Assembly (NCBI GenBank): GCA_031291305.1
Contig: JARLJH010000034.1
Location: 40,746 to 104,745 of the forward strand
From: Rhodoferax sp.
GTDB lineage: Bacteria > Pseudomonadota > Gammaproteobacteria > Burkholderiales > Burkholderiaceae_C
Direction of reading: 5' to 3'
DNA: 64,000 nucleotides
Positions 49,328 to 57,749 of the stretch are shown here, one piece after another; within the stretch, counting starts at the first letter, position 1, and every line of letters starts with the position of its first letter. The translations under genes were made by a program, and so were the position numbers. The notes under the pieces are model-generated. The model ran no database searches and was not told the DNA's origin. It was given only the letters and a program-made list of their open reading frames with translations.

Positions 49328-50179
49328 ATGCAGACCCTACCCGCAGATCTTTTCCAAACAATCGCCAGCGCAGTTGACAAGATGCCCGCCTTTCCGAAAA
49401 GTGTGGAAAAAATTCTGCAACTCACCCGAGATGTCGATTGCACCCCCAAGGAAATCGTGCAAGTGATTGACAAAGATCCGGTGGTCACCGTCAAGATACT
49501 GAAAGTAGTGAATTCTTCCTATTACAGTCTGCCCCGGCAGATCACCTCGGTGAATCATGCTGTGGTTTATCTGGGTTTCAACACTGTCAAGAATCTGGCA
49601 CTGAGCATTGCCGCCATTGGCATGATGCCCAAGGTCAACGCGGCGGGTTTTGACGTAGACCAATATCTGCTTCATTCGCTGTCAACCGCTGGCATTGCCA
49701 AAAAATTGGCCACCCAGACGGGCGATGCCGACCCCATGGATTGCTTCATAGGCGGCTTGTTACATGATTTTGGCAAGGTGGTCTTTGCGCAGTTTTTACC
49801 GCAAGAATTCCGCCAGGCCTTGGTCTTGAGCGAGGCTGACGGCTCGTCGTTACACGAGGCGTTGCGCAAGCTGGTCGGCGTTGATCATGCCGTCGTGGGT
49901 GCCATGCTGGTTGAAAAATGGCGATTTGCACCGGAGTTGGTTAGTACCATCGCACACCAGTATGACGTTGAACAGCTAGACACTGGTTTGTTTGCCTGTG
50001 TTTTTACGGCCAATCAGATCAGCAAACAACTGGGCTTCGGATTTGGTGGCAACCCGCGCATTCACCAACTACCTGAGCAGGTGATGCGGCGTATGGATGG
50101 GACATTGGACGAAGTCATCGCTTCTTCGAATGACTGGAATACGGTTTTTGAAGACGCAAAATTATTTGCAAAGCTATAG
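49328..50179 (+). CDS. HDOD-domain protein
   Basis: 283 residues. The HDOD domain spans most of the protein: KMPAFPKSVEKILQLTRD, IVQVIDKDPVVTVKILKVVNSSYY, ITSVNHAVVYLGFNTVKNLALSIA, then DCFIGGLLHDFGKVVFAQ (HD-like pair retained) and VGVDHAVVGAMLVEKW. HDOD proteins are related to HD phosphohydrolases but mostly act as signalling scaffolds in c-di-GMP, chemotaxis or stress circuits. It is followed by an MBL-fold gene 10 bases downstream, so the two form an operon. Confidence 0.88.
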   Translation: MQTLPADLFQTIASAVDKMPAFPKSVEKILQLTRDVDCTPKEIVQVIDKDPVVTVKILKVVNSSYYSLPRQITSVNHAVVYLGFNTVKNLALSIAAIGMMPKVNAAGFDVDQYLLHSLSTAGIAKKLATQTGDADPMDCFIGGLLHDFGKVVFAQFLPQEFRQALVLSEADGSSLHEALRKLVGVDHAVVGAMLVEKWRFAPELVSTIAHQYDVEQLDTGLFACVFTANQISKQLGFGFGGNPRIHQLPEQVMRRMDGTLDEVIASSNDWNTVFEDAKLFAKL

Positions 50180-50189
50180 CAGGTGAAGC

Positions 50190-51077
50190 ATGAAAGTGAA
50201 ATTCTGGGGTGTCCGAGGCTCAATCGCATCGCCAGGGCCGTCCACTGTGCGGTATGGCGGCAACACCACCTGCATCGAAGTGCGTACAGACAACAACGAA
50301 CTCATCATCATTGACGCGGGCACCGGTATTTTCCCGCTATCACAGTCATTGCTTGCAGAACTGCCCGTGACGGCCAACGTGTTAATCACTCATTCTCATT
50401 GGGACCATATTCAAGGCCTACCTTTTTTTGTACCCAACTTCATTCCCGGCAATACCCTGCGCTTGCATGGCGCGTATGACCCTGTGTCGGGCAAAGGTGT
50501 GGAACAGGTAATGTCGGTGCAGTTGCAGTACAGCTACTTCCCGGTGCGTGAAGCCGAGATGAAGGCGCGTATTGAATACGTCACGCTGACCCCAAACGAA
50601 AGTTTCCAGATTGGATCAGCGACAGTCACGCCGTTCATGATGAACCACCCTGTCATCGATTTCGGCTACCGCATCGAGGCCAATGGCAAGTCAGTCTTCT
50701 TTACCGGAGATCACGAACCGCCATCGAACATCTACGAGCCACAAGACCCAGAATATGCCGAATACCAGACTTTTGTGGACGCCAAAACAGCGGATATTTT
50801 GCGTGCCATGTCGGGTGTGGATGTTCTGATTGCAGACAGCTCATATACCAACGCAGAATATCCGGCCAAAAAGGGCTGGGGACACGGCACCTTCCATACC
50901 AGCATCGACTATGCTAGGCAAGCCGGTGCCAAGATGCTTTTTTGCACGCATCACGAACCAACCCGTAGCGATGACAAGCTGGAAGCGGCGTTTGAACAAG
51001 TCCTGCACGAGCATCCCCACCAACCTGGCGACCCGCAGTATCGCCTAGCCAGAGAAGGCGAAAGCTACGAGTTCTAG
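50190..51077 (+). CDS. Metallo-beta-lactamase-fold hydrolase, PhnP/RNase Z-like
   Basis: 295 residues, cytoplasmic (no signal). The start MKVKFWGVRGSIASPGPSTVRYGGNTTC is typical of a subgroup often encoded beside sensory proteins. LIIDAGTGI, THSHWDHIQGLPFF (HxHxDH metal site), MMNHPVIDFGYRI, FFTGDHEPP and LIADSSYT, ending with a His in FCTHHEP, complete the metal ligands. It would hydrolyse a phosphodiester; the substrate is unknown. It is coupled to the HDOD gene, which suggests a role in signal turnover. Confidence 0.85.
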   Translation: MKVKFWGVRGSIASPGPSTVRYGGNTTCIEVRTDNNELIIIDAGTGIFPLSQSLLAELPVTANVLITHSHWDHIQGLPFFVPNFIPGNTLRLHGAYDPVSGKGVEQVMSVQLQYSYFPVREAEMKARIEYVTLTPNESFQIGSATVTPFMMNHPVIDFGYRIEANGKSVFFTGDHEPPSNIYEPQDPEYAEYQTFVDAKTADILRAMSGVDVLIADSSYTNAEYPAKKGWGHGTFHTSIDYARQAGAKMLFCTHHEPTRSDDKLEAAFEQVLHEHPHQPGDPQYRLAREGESYEF

Positions 51078-51233
51078 TTCCGCCAAGCATTGTGGGGCGG
51101 GATGTACTCCCGGGTGCCACTTTCAGCGCTTGCAGAGCAAAGGCTTCACCGCCTGCCAATCCAGCCACATTTTTATAAAATATATAGCTGCTAACCTAAG
51201 TTACATAATGACTGGAGGCAATTTTTTATAAAT

Positions 51234-51989
51234 TCAGCCGCGCCCAGCAAACGGCATGTTGGTCGCCATCACCGTGTGAAACATCACATTGGCACTCAAT
51301 GGCAGGTTCGCCATGTAGAGCACGGATTGACCGACGATGGTCACATCCATCACCGGTTCCACGGCTATCTGACCGTTGGGCTGCAGGATGCCTGCCTGCA
51401 TTCTTTGTGTCATGTCGGTGGCCGCGTTGCCAATATCAATCTGCCCCACCGCAATACCGTACTTGCGTCCATCCAGCGAGGCAGATTTGGTCAACCCTGT
51501 GACAGCGTGTTTGGTGGCCGTGTAGGCAATCGTGTTCGGTCGTGGGGTGGTCGCTGAAATCGAACCATTGTTGATAATGCGCCCGCCTTGTGGCGACTGG
51601 GCTTTCATCACCCGAAACGCCTGACGCAGACACAAAAACATGCCGGTCAGGTTCACGTCCACCACGTTTTGCCACTGTGTGAACGTCAAATCCTCCAGCA
51701 AGACAGGTGGCGCACCACTGCCCGCGTTGTTGAACAGCACATCAACACGGCCAAATGCGCGCAATGCCGCATCGAACAGAGCCAGCACCGAGGTCTCTTG
51801 TGTCACATCGGTGGGAACCACCAAAGCATGATCAGGCGCAACACTCAGCGTCGCAACGTCTGCCAGAGCCTGTTCACGCCGACCTGCCAGTACCACACGA
51901 TAGCCATCTTGCAAAAGGGCCAGCGCCGCCGCCTTGCCAATGCCAGAGCCCGCGCCGGTTACCACGGCAACTTTTATAACTTGATTCAT
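51234..51989 (-). CDS. Short-chain dehydrogenase/reductase
   Basis: 251 residues, classical [35 protein letters not shown] (NNAG), [15 protein letters not shown] (catalytic Ser) and [19 protein letters not shown] (Tyr-x-x-x-Lys). After the active site, [10 protein letters not shown] replaces the usual PG-T motif. The start at 51989 (MNQVIK) puts the cofactor loop at the normal position. It lies between a convergent MBL gene and rnr on the same strand. Substrate unknown. Confidence 0.87.
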   Translation of the reverse strand: MNQVIKVAVVTGAGSGIGKAAALALLQDGYRVVLAGRREQALADVATLSVAPDHALVVPTDVTQETSVLALFDAALRAFGRVDVLFNNAGSGAPPVLLEDLTFTQWQNVVDVNLTGMFLCLRQAFRVMKAQSPQGGRIINNGSISATTPRPNTIAYTATKHAVTGLTKSASLDGRKYGIAVGQIDIGNAATDMTQRMQAGILQPNGQIAVEPVMDVTIVGQSVLYMANLPLSANVMFHTVMATNMPFAGRG

Positions 51990-52034
51990 AGAATGCACAT
52001 ATTTAAATAGCTAACTATGCTTTACCGATCTGGG

Positions 52035-54326
52035 CTATCGCCTGTTTTTACGACTTTTTTCTTTGGCTTTAACTGCGCCAGCCGAACGCCCAGAAGACTT
52101 GGCACCCGCCGTGGATACCCTAGGCGTACGTGCCAACGGCTCCGATATCTTGCGACTGCGTCGACCAGAAGGCATGCTGTCTGAATCAACGTCAAACACT
52201 GCACGCTCGTTGCCATCCCGCACGGAGTCTTTGTCTTTGAGTACTCGCGACGCTGTAGTTTCACCATCCTGCACCAAACGGAAATCAATGCGGCGCCCGT
52301 CCAGATCCACTCGGCTCACTTGAACCCGCACGCGAGTTCCCAAGGCATAACGCAGGCCGGTGCGCTCGCCGCGCAACTCCTGGCGGGCTTCATCGAAGCG
52401 GAAATACTCGCCCCCCAGTTCGGTAATATGCACCAAGCCCTCGACATACATCGCATCGAGCGTGATGAATAAACCAAAACTCGTCACCGAGCTGACCACA
52501 CCAGAGAACTCCTCACCCAGGTGTTCGCGCATGTATTTGCACTTGAGCCAGGCCTCTACGTCGCGGCTTGCCTCATCGGCACGGCGCTCGTTGGCGCTGC
52601 AATGCAGACCGGCCGACTGCCAAGCCTGCATGTCCGCACTGAGCTTGCGCGGTTTCTGGCCGGGTTCGGCCACCCTGGATGCCAGGTTTTTCTCCAGCCG
52701 CTTTGACAATTTGGCGTGTGCTTCACCCGGCGTGGGTAAGGTTGGCAGGACGTACTTGTTCTTCGCCAGAATGGCTTTGATGACACGATGCACCAGCAAG
52801 TCCGGATAGCGCCGGATCGGACTGGTGAAGTGCGTGTACGCCTCAAACGCTAGGCCGAAATGGCCGCTGTTGATGGGCGTGTAGATGGCCTGCTGCATGG
52901 AGCGCAGCAGCATCGAGTGAATTTGCGCGGCATCCGGCCGGTCTTTGGTCGCGTTGGCAATGGCCTGAAACTCACCGGGTGACGGATCGTCGCTGATCGT
53001 CAAACCCACACCTGTGATCTTCAGGTAATTGCGCAGAATCTCTTTTTTCTCGGGCGTCGGGCCTTCGTGCACGCGGTAAAGACCAGGGTGTTTGCCCTGG
53101 GCAATGAAATCGGCGCTGCACACATTGGCCGCCAGCATGGCTTCTTCGATCAGCTTGTGCGCGTCGTTGCGAGTGCGTGGCACGATTTTCTCAATGTGCC
53201 CGGCCTCGTCACAGATGATTTGCGTTTCAACGGTCTCAAAATCTACCGCACCGCGACGCGCCCGCGACTTGAGCAAGGCCCGATATACGTCGTGCAGGTT
53301 AATCAGATCAACAACGCGGTCCTTGCGCTTGAGAGCTTCCGGCCCACGCGTGTTGGCAAGAATAGCCGCTACCTCGGTGTAGGTGAAGCGTGCGTGGCTG
53401 TACATGACAGCTGGGTAAAACTGGTAAGCAGAGACTTCACCATCTTCAGTGACTAGCATGTCGCAGACCATGCACAAGCGTTCCACCTCAGGATTCAATG
53501 AGCACAAACCATTGGAGAGTTTCTCAGGCAGCATCGGGATGACACGGCGCGGAAAATACACGCTGGTAGCGCGGTCATAGGCATCGACATCGATGGCCGA
53601 ACCGTTTTCCACATAGTTACTCACGTCCGCAATCGCCACCAGCAGGCGCCAACCGGACGTTGCCGCCCTGCCCTTGCCGATTTTGGTGGGTTCGCAATAC
53701 ACCGCGTCATCAAAGTCGCGGGCATCTTCACCGTCAATAGTGACCAGCGGCACATCGGTCAGATCGACCCGTTGGAGCTTGTCCTGTGGGCGCACCTTGT
53801 CAGGCAAGGAACGCGCCTGCGCTATGCAAGCTTCTGAAAATTCATGCGGCACACTGTATTTGCGTACGGCAATTTCAATCTCCATGCCGGGGTCGTCAAT
53901 TTCACCAAGCACCTCTTTGACACGTCCCACCGGCTGACCAAATAGCGAGGGTGGCTCGGTAAGTTCCACCACCACCACCTGCCCCGCTTTGGCTAGGCCT
54001 GTAGCGGCTTTGGGGATCATGATGTCCTGGCCGTAGCGCTTATCCTCGGGTGCCACGATCCAGATGCCGCTCTCATGCAACAGTCGACCAATGATGACTT
54101 GGCTGGTACGTTCGACAATTTCAACAACGCGGCCTTCAGGCCTACCCTTGCGGTCACTGCGCACGATACGAACTTTGACGCGGTCTTTATGCAAAACCGC
54201 CCGCATTTCGTTCGGAGGGAGATAAATATCGGCTTCGCCGTCATCTCGAATAACGAAACCATGGCCATCGCGGTGACCTTGAACAATACCTTCAACTTCT
54301 TCCAGCAACGCGCTGGTTTGCTTCAT
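52035..54326 (-). CDS. rnr: Ribonuclease R
   Basis: 763 residues, a processive 3'-5' exoribonuclease able to unwind structured RNA. N-terminal cold-shock domains (GIVQGHRDGHGFVIRDDG, GRPEGRVVEIVER) are followed by the RNB catalytic domain with VDLTDVPLVTIDGEDARDFDDAVYCE (metal-binding Asp cluster) and YTHFTSPIRRYPDLLVHR. The S1 domain starts near EEFSGVVSSVTSFGLFITLD, and a Lys/Arg-rich tail (KAKEKSRKNRR) ends the protein. The start at 54326 (MKQTSALLEE) is chosen because the cold-shock domain begins just after. tRNA-Leu lies divergently upstream. Confidence 0.96.
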   Translation of the reverse strand: MKQTSALLEEVEGIVQGHRDGHGFVIRDDGEADIYLPPNEMRAVLHKDRVKVRIVRSDRKGRPEGRVVEIVERTSQVIIGRLLHESGIWIVAPEDKRYGQDIMIPKAATGLAKAGQVVVVELTEPPSLFGQPVGRVKEVLGEIDDPGMEIEIAVRKYSVPHEFSEACIAQARSLPDKVRPQDKLQRVDLTDVPLVTIDGEDARDFDDAVYCEPTKIGKGRAATSGWRLLVAIADVSNYVENGSAIDVDAYDRATSVYFPRRVIPMLPEKLSNGLCSLNPEVERLCMVCDMLVTEDGEVSAYQFYPAVMYSHARFTYTEVAAILANTRGPEALKRKDRVVDLINLHDVYRALLKSRARRGAVDFETVETQIICDEAGHIEKIVPRTRNDAHKLIEEAMLAANVCSADFIAQGKHPGLYRVHEGPTPEKKEILRNYLKITGVGLTISDDPSPGEFQAIANATKDRPDAAQIHSMLLRSMQQAIYTPINSGHFGLAFEAYTHFTSPIRRYPDLLVHRVIKAILAKNKYVLPTLPTPGEAHAKLSKRLEKNLASRVAEPGQKPRKLSADMQAWQSAGLHCSANERRADEASRDVEAWLKCKYMREHLGEEFSGVVSSVTSFGLFITLDAMYVEGLVHITELGGEYFRFDEARQELRGERTGLRYALGTRVRVQVSRVDLDGRRIDFRLVQDGETTASRVLKDKDSVRDGNERAVFDVDSDSMPSGRRSRKISEPLARTPRVSTAGAKSSGRSAGAVKAKEKSRKNRR

Positions 54327-54358
54327 ATTTTTGATACAATGCCTTTCTTTCCTGAAAT

Positions 54359-54443
<85 letters not shown>

Positions 54444-54496
54444 ATATAAATGAAATCTGGTTGGTTTCGATGACACCTACCAGATGTTTTAAAACT

Positions 54497-54526
54497 AAAA
54501 GCCGCTGTTGATACAGCGGCTTTTTT
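54497..54526. terminator. Intrinsic terminator after tRNA-Leu
   Basis: A perfect 12-bp stem (AAAAGCCGCTGT/ACAGCGGCTTTT) with a four-base TGAT loop, then a T-run on the plus strand; the A-run upstream makes it active in both directions. It ends the tRNA-Leu transcript on the plus strand and may also end the rimO transcript on the minus strand. Confidence 0.88.
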
Positions 54527-54555
54527 GTTGCTGTAATTATCGTCAATGGCAAGCC

Positions 54556-55950
54556 TCAAATGGGCTGGGCTAACAGATCGTGACCCTGCGCACCAACGAT
54601 CCGTGCCCGGGTAAATTCACCCACCTTCAACGTCTTGCTGATTTTTTCTGGCGGCAGGAGTTTCACCACGCCGTCAATCTCCGGCGCATCGGCATACGAA
54701 CGGCCCAGACCACCCTTTTTACCCAGACCCGGCGCGTGGTCCACCAAAATCTGCATCGTCGCACCCACTCTTTTTTGCAACTTGGCTGCCGATACCTCCT
54801 CAGCCACGGCCATGAACGCGGCACGACGTTCTTCCCGCAGTGCTTCAGGCAACATTCCTGGCAATTCGTTCGCGGTTGCCCCTTTAACCGGGCTGTAGGC
54901 AAAACAGCCGACGCGATCAATCTGAGCCTCACGCATGAAATCCAGTAGGTGCGCAAACTCTTCTTCCGACTCACCTGGAAAACCGGAGATGAACGTGCTG
55001 CGAATCACAATATCAGGACAGGCCTCGCGCCAGCGCTGAATGCGCTCCAGATTTTTTTCACCACTGGCCGGACGCTTCATGCGCTTGAGCACATCAGGAT
55101 GACTGTGCTGAAACGGCACATCCAGATAAGGCAACACCAATCCAGAGGCCATCAGCGGCAAGATGTCATCCACACTTGGGTAGGGGTAAACATAGTGCAA
55201 GCGAACCCAAGCGCCATAGCTCTGAGCCATCTCACCCAGCGTCTGCGCCAGCTCCAGCAAGCGCGTTTTGATCGGCTTGCCGTTCCAGAAACCGGTGCGG
55301 TATTTCACATCCACACCATAAGCCGACGTATCCTGGCTGATCACCAGCAACTCCTTCACGCCGCCTTCAAACAAGGCCTGCGCTTCTTTCAGCACATCGC
55401 CAATGGGCCGCGACACCAAGTCGCCACGCATGGACGGGATGATGCAAAACGTGCAGCGGTGGTTGCAGCCTTCACTGATCTTGATGTAAGCATAGTGTCG
55501 TGGCGTCAGCTTGATACCCGCCACGCCAAACGCATTGGGCACCAGGTCCATGAACGGATCATGAGGCTTAGGCAGGTGATGATGCACCGCATCCATCACT
55601 TCCTGTGTCGCCTGTGGTCCTGTCACCGCCAGCACACTGGGATGCATTTGACGTACCAGATTGCCACCAGTATCACCAGCTTTGGCACCCAGGCAACCCG
55701 TGACGATCACCTTGCCGTTTTCTGCCAGTGCCTCACCAATGGTGTCCAGGCTTTCCTTCACCGCGTCATCGATGAAGCCACAGGTGTTGACGATGACCAG
55801 ATCGGCACCCTGGAAAGTTTTGACCGTTTGATAACCCTCGGCACTCAATTGGGTCAGGATCAACTCGGAATCCGTCAGCGCCTTGGCACAACCCAAGCTG
55901 ACAAAGCCCACCTTTGGAGCTGGTGCCCCTCGCAAAATTTCACTATTCAT
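54556..55950 (-). CDS. rimO: Ribosomal protein S12 methylthiotransferase RimO
   Basis: 464 residues, a radical-SAM enzyme adding a methylthio group to a conserved Asp of S12. The N-terminal [4Fe-4S] cluster ligands are C21 (SLGCAKAL), C57 (NTCGF) and C86 (TGCLGA). The radical-SAM CxxxCxxC is C162-C166-C169 in [10 protein letters not shown]. The C-terminal TRAM domain starts near [14 protein letters not shown]. The opening [16 protein letters not shown] is specific to RimO rather than MiaB. phaR lies 18 bases upstream on the same strand. Confidence 0.97.
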   Translation of the reverse strand: MNSEILRGAPAPKVGFVSLGCAKALTDSELILTQLSAEGYQTVKTFQGADLVIVNTCGFIDDAVKESLDTIGEALAENGKVIVTGCLGAKAGDTGGNLVRQMHPSVLAVTGPQATQEVMDAVHHHLPKPHDPFMDLVPNAFGVAGIKLTPRHYAYIKISEGCNHRCTFCIIPSMRGDLVSRPIGDVLKEAQALFEGGVKELLVISQDTSAYGVDVKYRTGFWNGKPIKTRLLELAQTLGEMAQSYGAWVRLHYVYPYPSVDDILPLMASGLVLPYLDVPFQHSHPDVLKRMKRPASGEKNLERIQRWREACPDIVIRSTFISGFPGESEEEFAHLLDFMREAQIDRVGCFAYSPVKGATANELPGMLPEALREERRAAFMAVAEEVSAAKLQKRVGATMQILVDHAPGLGKKGGLGRSYADAPEIDGVVKLLPPEKISKTLKVGEFTRARIVGAQGHDLLAQPI

Positions 55951-55968
55951 GCACTGATTGTTTGTATT

Positions 55969-56508
55969 TCAGGGATTACTCTTGATGCCAAAGGCACCAA
56001 GCAGCTGCCCTGTCTGCTTTTGCATTTGCTCCTGCATCTGCGCCAGCATATTTTTGGATTGTTCCAGATTGCCGCCCATCATGGCTTGTATCACGGGTGG
56101 CTGCAGTGTGACAAACTGCGACCACATTTCAGGGGTAAAACCCTTGGACTGCTCGGCAAACCGGGTTTGCACATCGATCAGCGACTGAATGTTATTTTCC
56201 AGATACCCACCCAGCATGCCCTGCATGGCGTTTCCATAAAAACGGATCAGACTCTCCAACACAGGTGCCGTAAACATCGGCGAACCACTGGCTTCTTCTT
56301 CCAGAATGATCTGCAACAAAATGCTCCGGGTGATGTTTTCGCCGGTTTTCACATCCAGCACCTCGAAAGACTCACGCTTCATCACCAAAGCTTTCACCTC
56401 CGACAACGTGATGTAACTGGAGGTAATGGTGTCGTAAAGCCGCCGGTTAGGGTACTTCTTGATGATCCGTTGTTGGCCCGACGCTGGTGCTTGGGTGGCG
56501 TTGTTCAT
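55969..56508 (-). CDS. phaR: Polyhydroxyalkanoate synthesis repressor PhaR
   Basis: About 179 residues. IIKKYPNRRLYDTITSSYITLSEVKALV is the PHB/PHA accumulation regulator DNA-binding domain, followed by EVLDVKTGENITRSILLQIILEEE and a C-terminal domain rich in Gln and Met (MLAQMQEQMQKQTGQLLG). PhaR represses phasin and PHB genes and is released by binding PHB granules. The start at 56508 has AGGA five to six bases upstream. Its presence implies the organism stores PHB; no phaC/A/B genes are in the window. Confidence 0.94.
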   Translation of the reverse strand: MNNATQAPASGQQRIIKKYPNRRLYDTITSSYITLSEVKALVMKRESFEVLDVKTGENITRSILLQIILEEEASGSPMFTAPVLESLIRFYGNAMQGMLGGYLENNIQSLIDVQTRFAEQSKGFTPEMWSQFVTLQPPVIQAMMGGNLEQSKNMLAQMQEQMQKQTGQLLGAFGIKSNP

Positions 56509-56741
56509 ATGCATCCTGGGGCTCATCCTGAGCGCGGTTAATTCATTTCAATCTGATAAACATTGTAAAGATCGACTACTGTTGTGGGTTGTCGAGGTTT
56601 ACCCTCGCTGACGCCATAGCCAGCCATTACGACGACACTGAGTGTCGGGGCATGCAGCTACAAATTCACACTAAGTGAGTCAAAAAAAGGATTTTTGTTA
56701 CCAGGTTTTGAAATCTGAATCTGACACTATTCAGAAAACCT

Positions 56742-56818
56742 TGGTAGGCGCGATTGGACTCGAACCAACGACCCCCACCATGTCAAGGTGGTGCTCTAAC
56801 CAGCTGAGCTACGCGCCT
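56742..56818 (-). tRNA. tRNA-Val (anticodon GAC)
   Basis: On the minus strand, the acceptor AGGCGCG pairs with CGCGCCT, the D arm is GCTC-AGCTGGTTA-GAGC, the anticodon stem CCACC/GGTGG encloses TTGACAT (GAC), and the T arm is TTGG-TTCGAGT-CCAA. CCA is encoded. A TATACT (56840-56845, minus strand) 21 bases upstream is a likely -10. The 56527-56741 stretch to its left shows no gene. Confidence 0.93.
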
Positions 56819-56909
56819 GAGTTCTTCAGGAAAACCGCAAGTATAGCGTGAATATTCAATCCTCTGGCACGTGACCAAGAAGATTATTTTTACTGCAACC
56901 TGATTGATA

Positions 56910-56933
56910 ATTGACGTTTACGTTAACGTCAAT
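56910..56933. promoter_or_regulatory. 24-bp near-perfect palindrome upstream of the SDR gene (candidate operator)
   Basis: ATTGACGTTTACGTTAACGTCAAT reads the same on both strands except at one symmetric pair. It lies 20-43 bases before the start codon of a 3-hydroxyacyl-CoA-dehydrogenase-like SDR. Sites with this ACGT-rich dyad form are reported for MerR-family LiuR-type regulators of branched-chain amino acid and fatty acid catabolism in Proteobacteria; the link here is inference. Confidence 0.6.
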
Positions 56934-56952
56934 GTTATTGAAGGAGACAACT

Positions 56953-57711
56953 ATGGACATTCAAGGCAAAGTATTTATCGTGACGGGCGGTGCATCTGGT
57001 CTGGGCGAAGGCACTGCTCGCATGATCGCTGCTGCCGGTGGCAGCGTGGTCATAGCCGACATGCAGGCCGATAAAGGCGAGGCTGTTGCCAAAGACATCG
57101 GCGGCTATTTTGTCAAATGCGATGTCAGTCAGGAAGCCGACGCGCAAACCGCTGTGGCTAAGGCCACAGCGGTAGGCAAACTGATGGGCCTGGTCAATTG
57201 CGCAGGCGTCGCACCGGCTGAGAAAACAGTCGGCAAGAGCGGGCCGCACACGCTGGCCACATTCAGCAAATGCATCACAGTTAACCTGATCGGCAGCTTC
57301 AACATGATCCGCCTGTGTGCCGATGCCATGAGTAAAAACTCCCCCGAAGCAACCGGCGAACGCGGCGTTCTGATTTCGACGGCCTCCGTTGCAGCCTATG
57401 ACGGACAAATGGGGCAAGCCGCCTACAGTGCTTCCAAAGGCGGCATTGTGGGTATGACGCTACCTATAGCCCGCGATCTAGCGCGCAACGGCATCCGCAA
57501 CATGACGATTGCGCCTGGCATCTTCGGAACACCCATGCTGTTTGGCATGCCCCAAGAGGTGCAGGATGCGCTGGCGGCGACCGTCCCCTTTCCCTCCAGG
57601 CTGGGTACGCCGCAGGATTACGCCAAGCTGGTACGGCATATCTTTGAGAACGACATGCTCAACGGCGAGGTCATCCGCCTCGACGGCGCCATCCGCATGG
57701 CACCGCGCTAA
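56953..57711 (+). CDS. SDR, 3-hydroxyacyl-CoA dehydrogenase type II-like (HSD17B10-like)
   Basis: 252 residues. VFIVTGGASGLGEGTARMIA (cofactor loop), IADMQADKGEAVAKDIG with Asp after strand 2 (NAD preference), LVNCAGVAPAEKTVGKSG, SFNMIRLCADAM, VLISTASVAAYDGQMGQAAYSASKGG (catalytic Ser and Tyr-x-x-x-Lys) and NMTIAPGIFGTPM closely follow mammalian type II 3-hydroxyacyl-CoA dehydrogenase. It probably oxidises short 3-hydroxyacyl-CoAs in beta-oxidation or isoleucine breakdown. AAGGAG precedes the ATG by eight bases. dnaG begins 38 bases downstream. Confidence 0.9.
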   Translation: MDIQGKVFIVTGGASGLGEGTARMIAAAGGSVVIADMQADKGEAVAKDIGGYFVKCDVSQEADAQTAVAKATAVGKLMGLVNCAGVAPAEKTVGKSGPHTLATFSKCITVNLIGSFNMIRLCADAMSKNSPEATGERGVLISTASVAAYDGQMGQAAYSASKGGIVGMTLPIARDLARNGIRNMTIAPGIFGTPMLFGMPQEVQDALAATVPFPSRLGTPQDYAKLVRHIFENDMLNGEVIRLDGAIRMAPR

Positions 57712-57749
57712 ATCTGTAGAGCCAGCGGCGCGGTTTCTACAATCGCGCC

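Noticed and set aside
54949-56541. A 530-codon plus-strand open frame across rimO and phaR
   Set aside because: It is antisense to two well-supported genes, has no domain, and has the His/Gln-rich composition typical of antisense frames.
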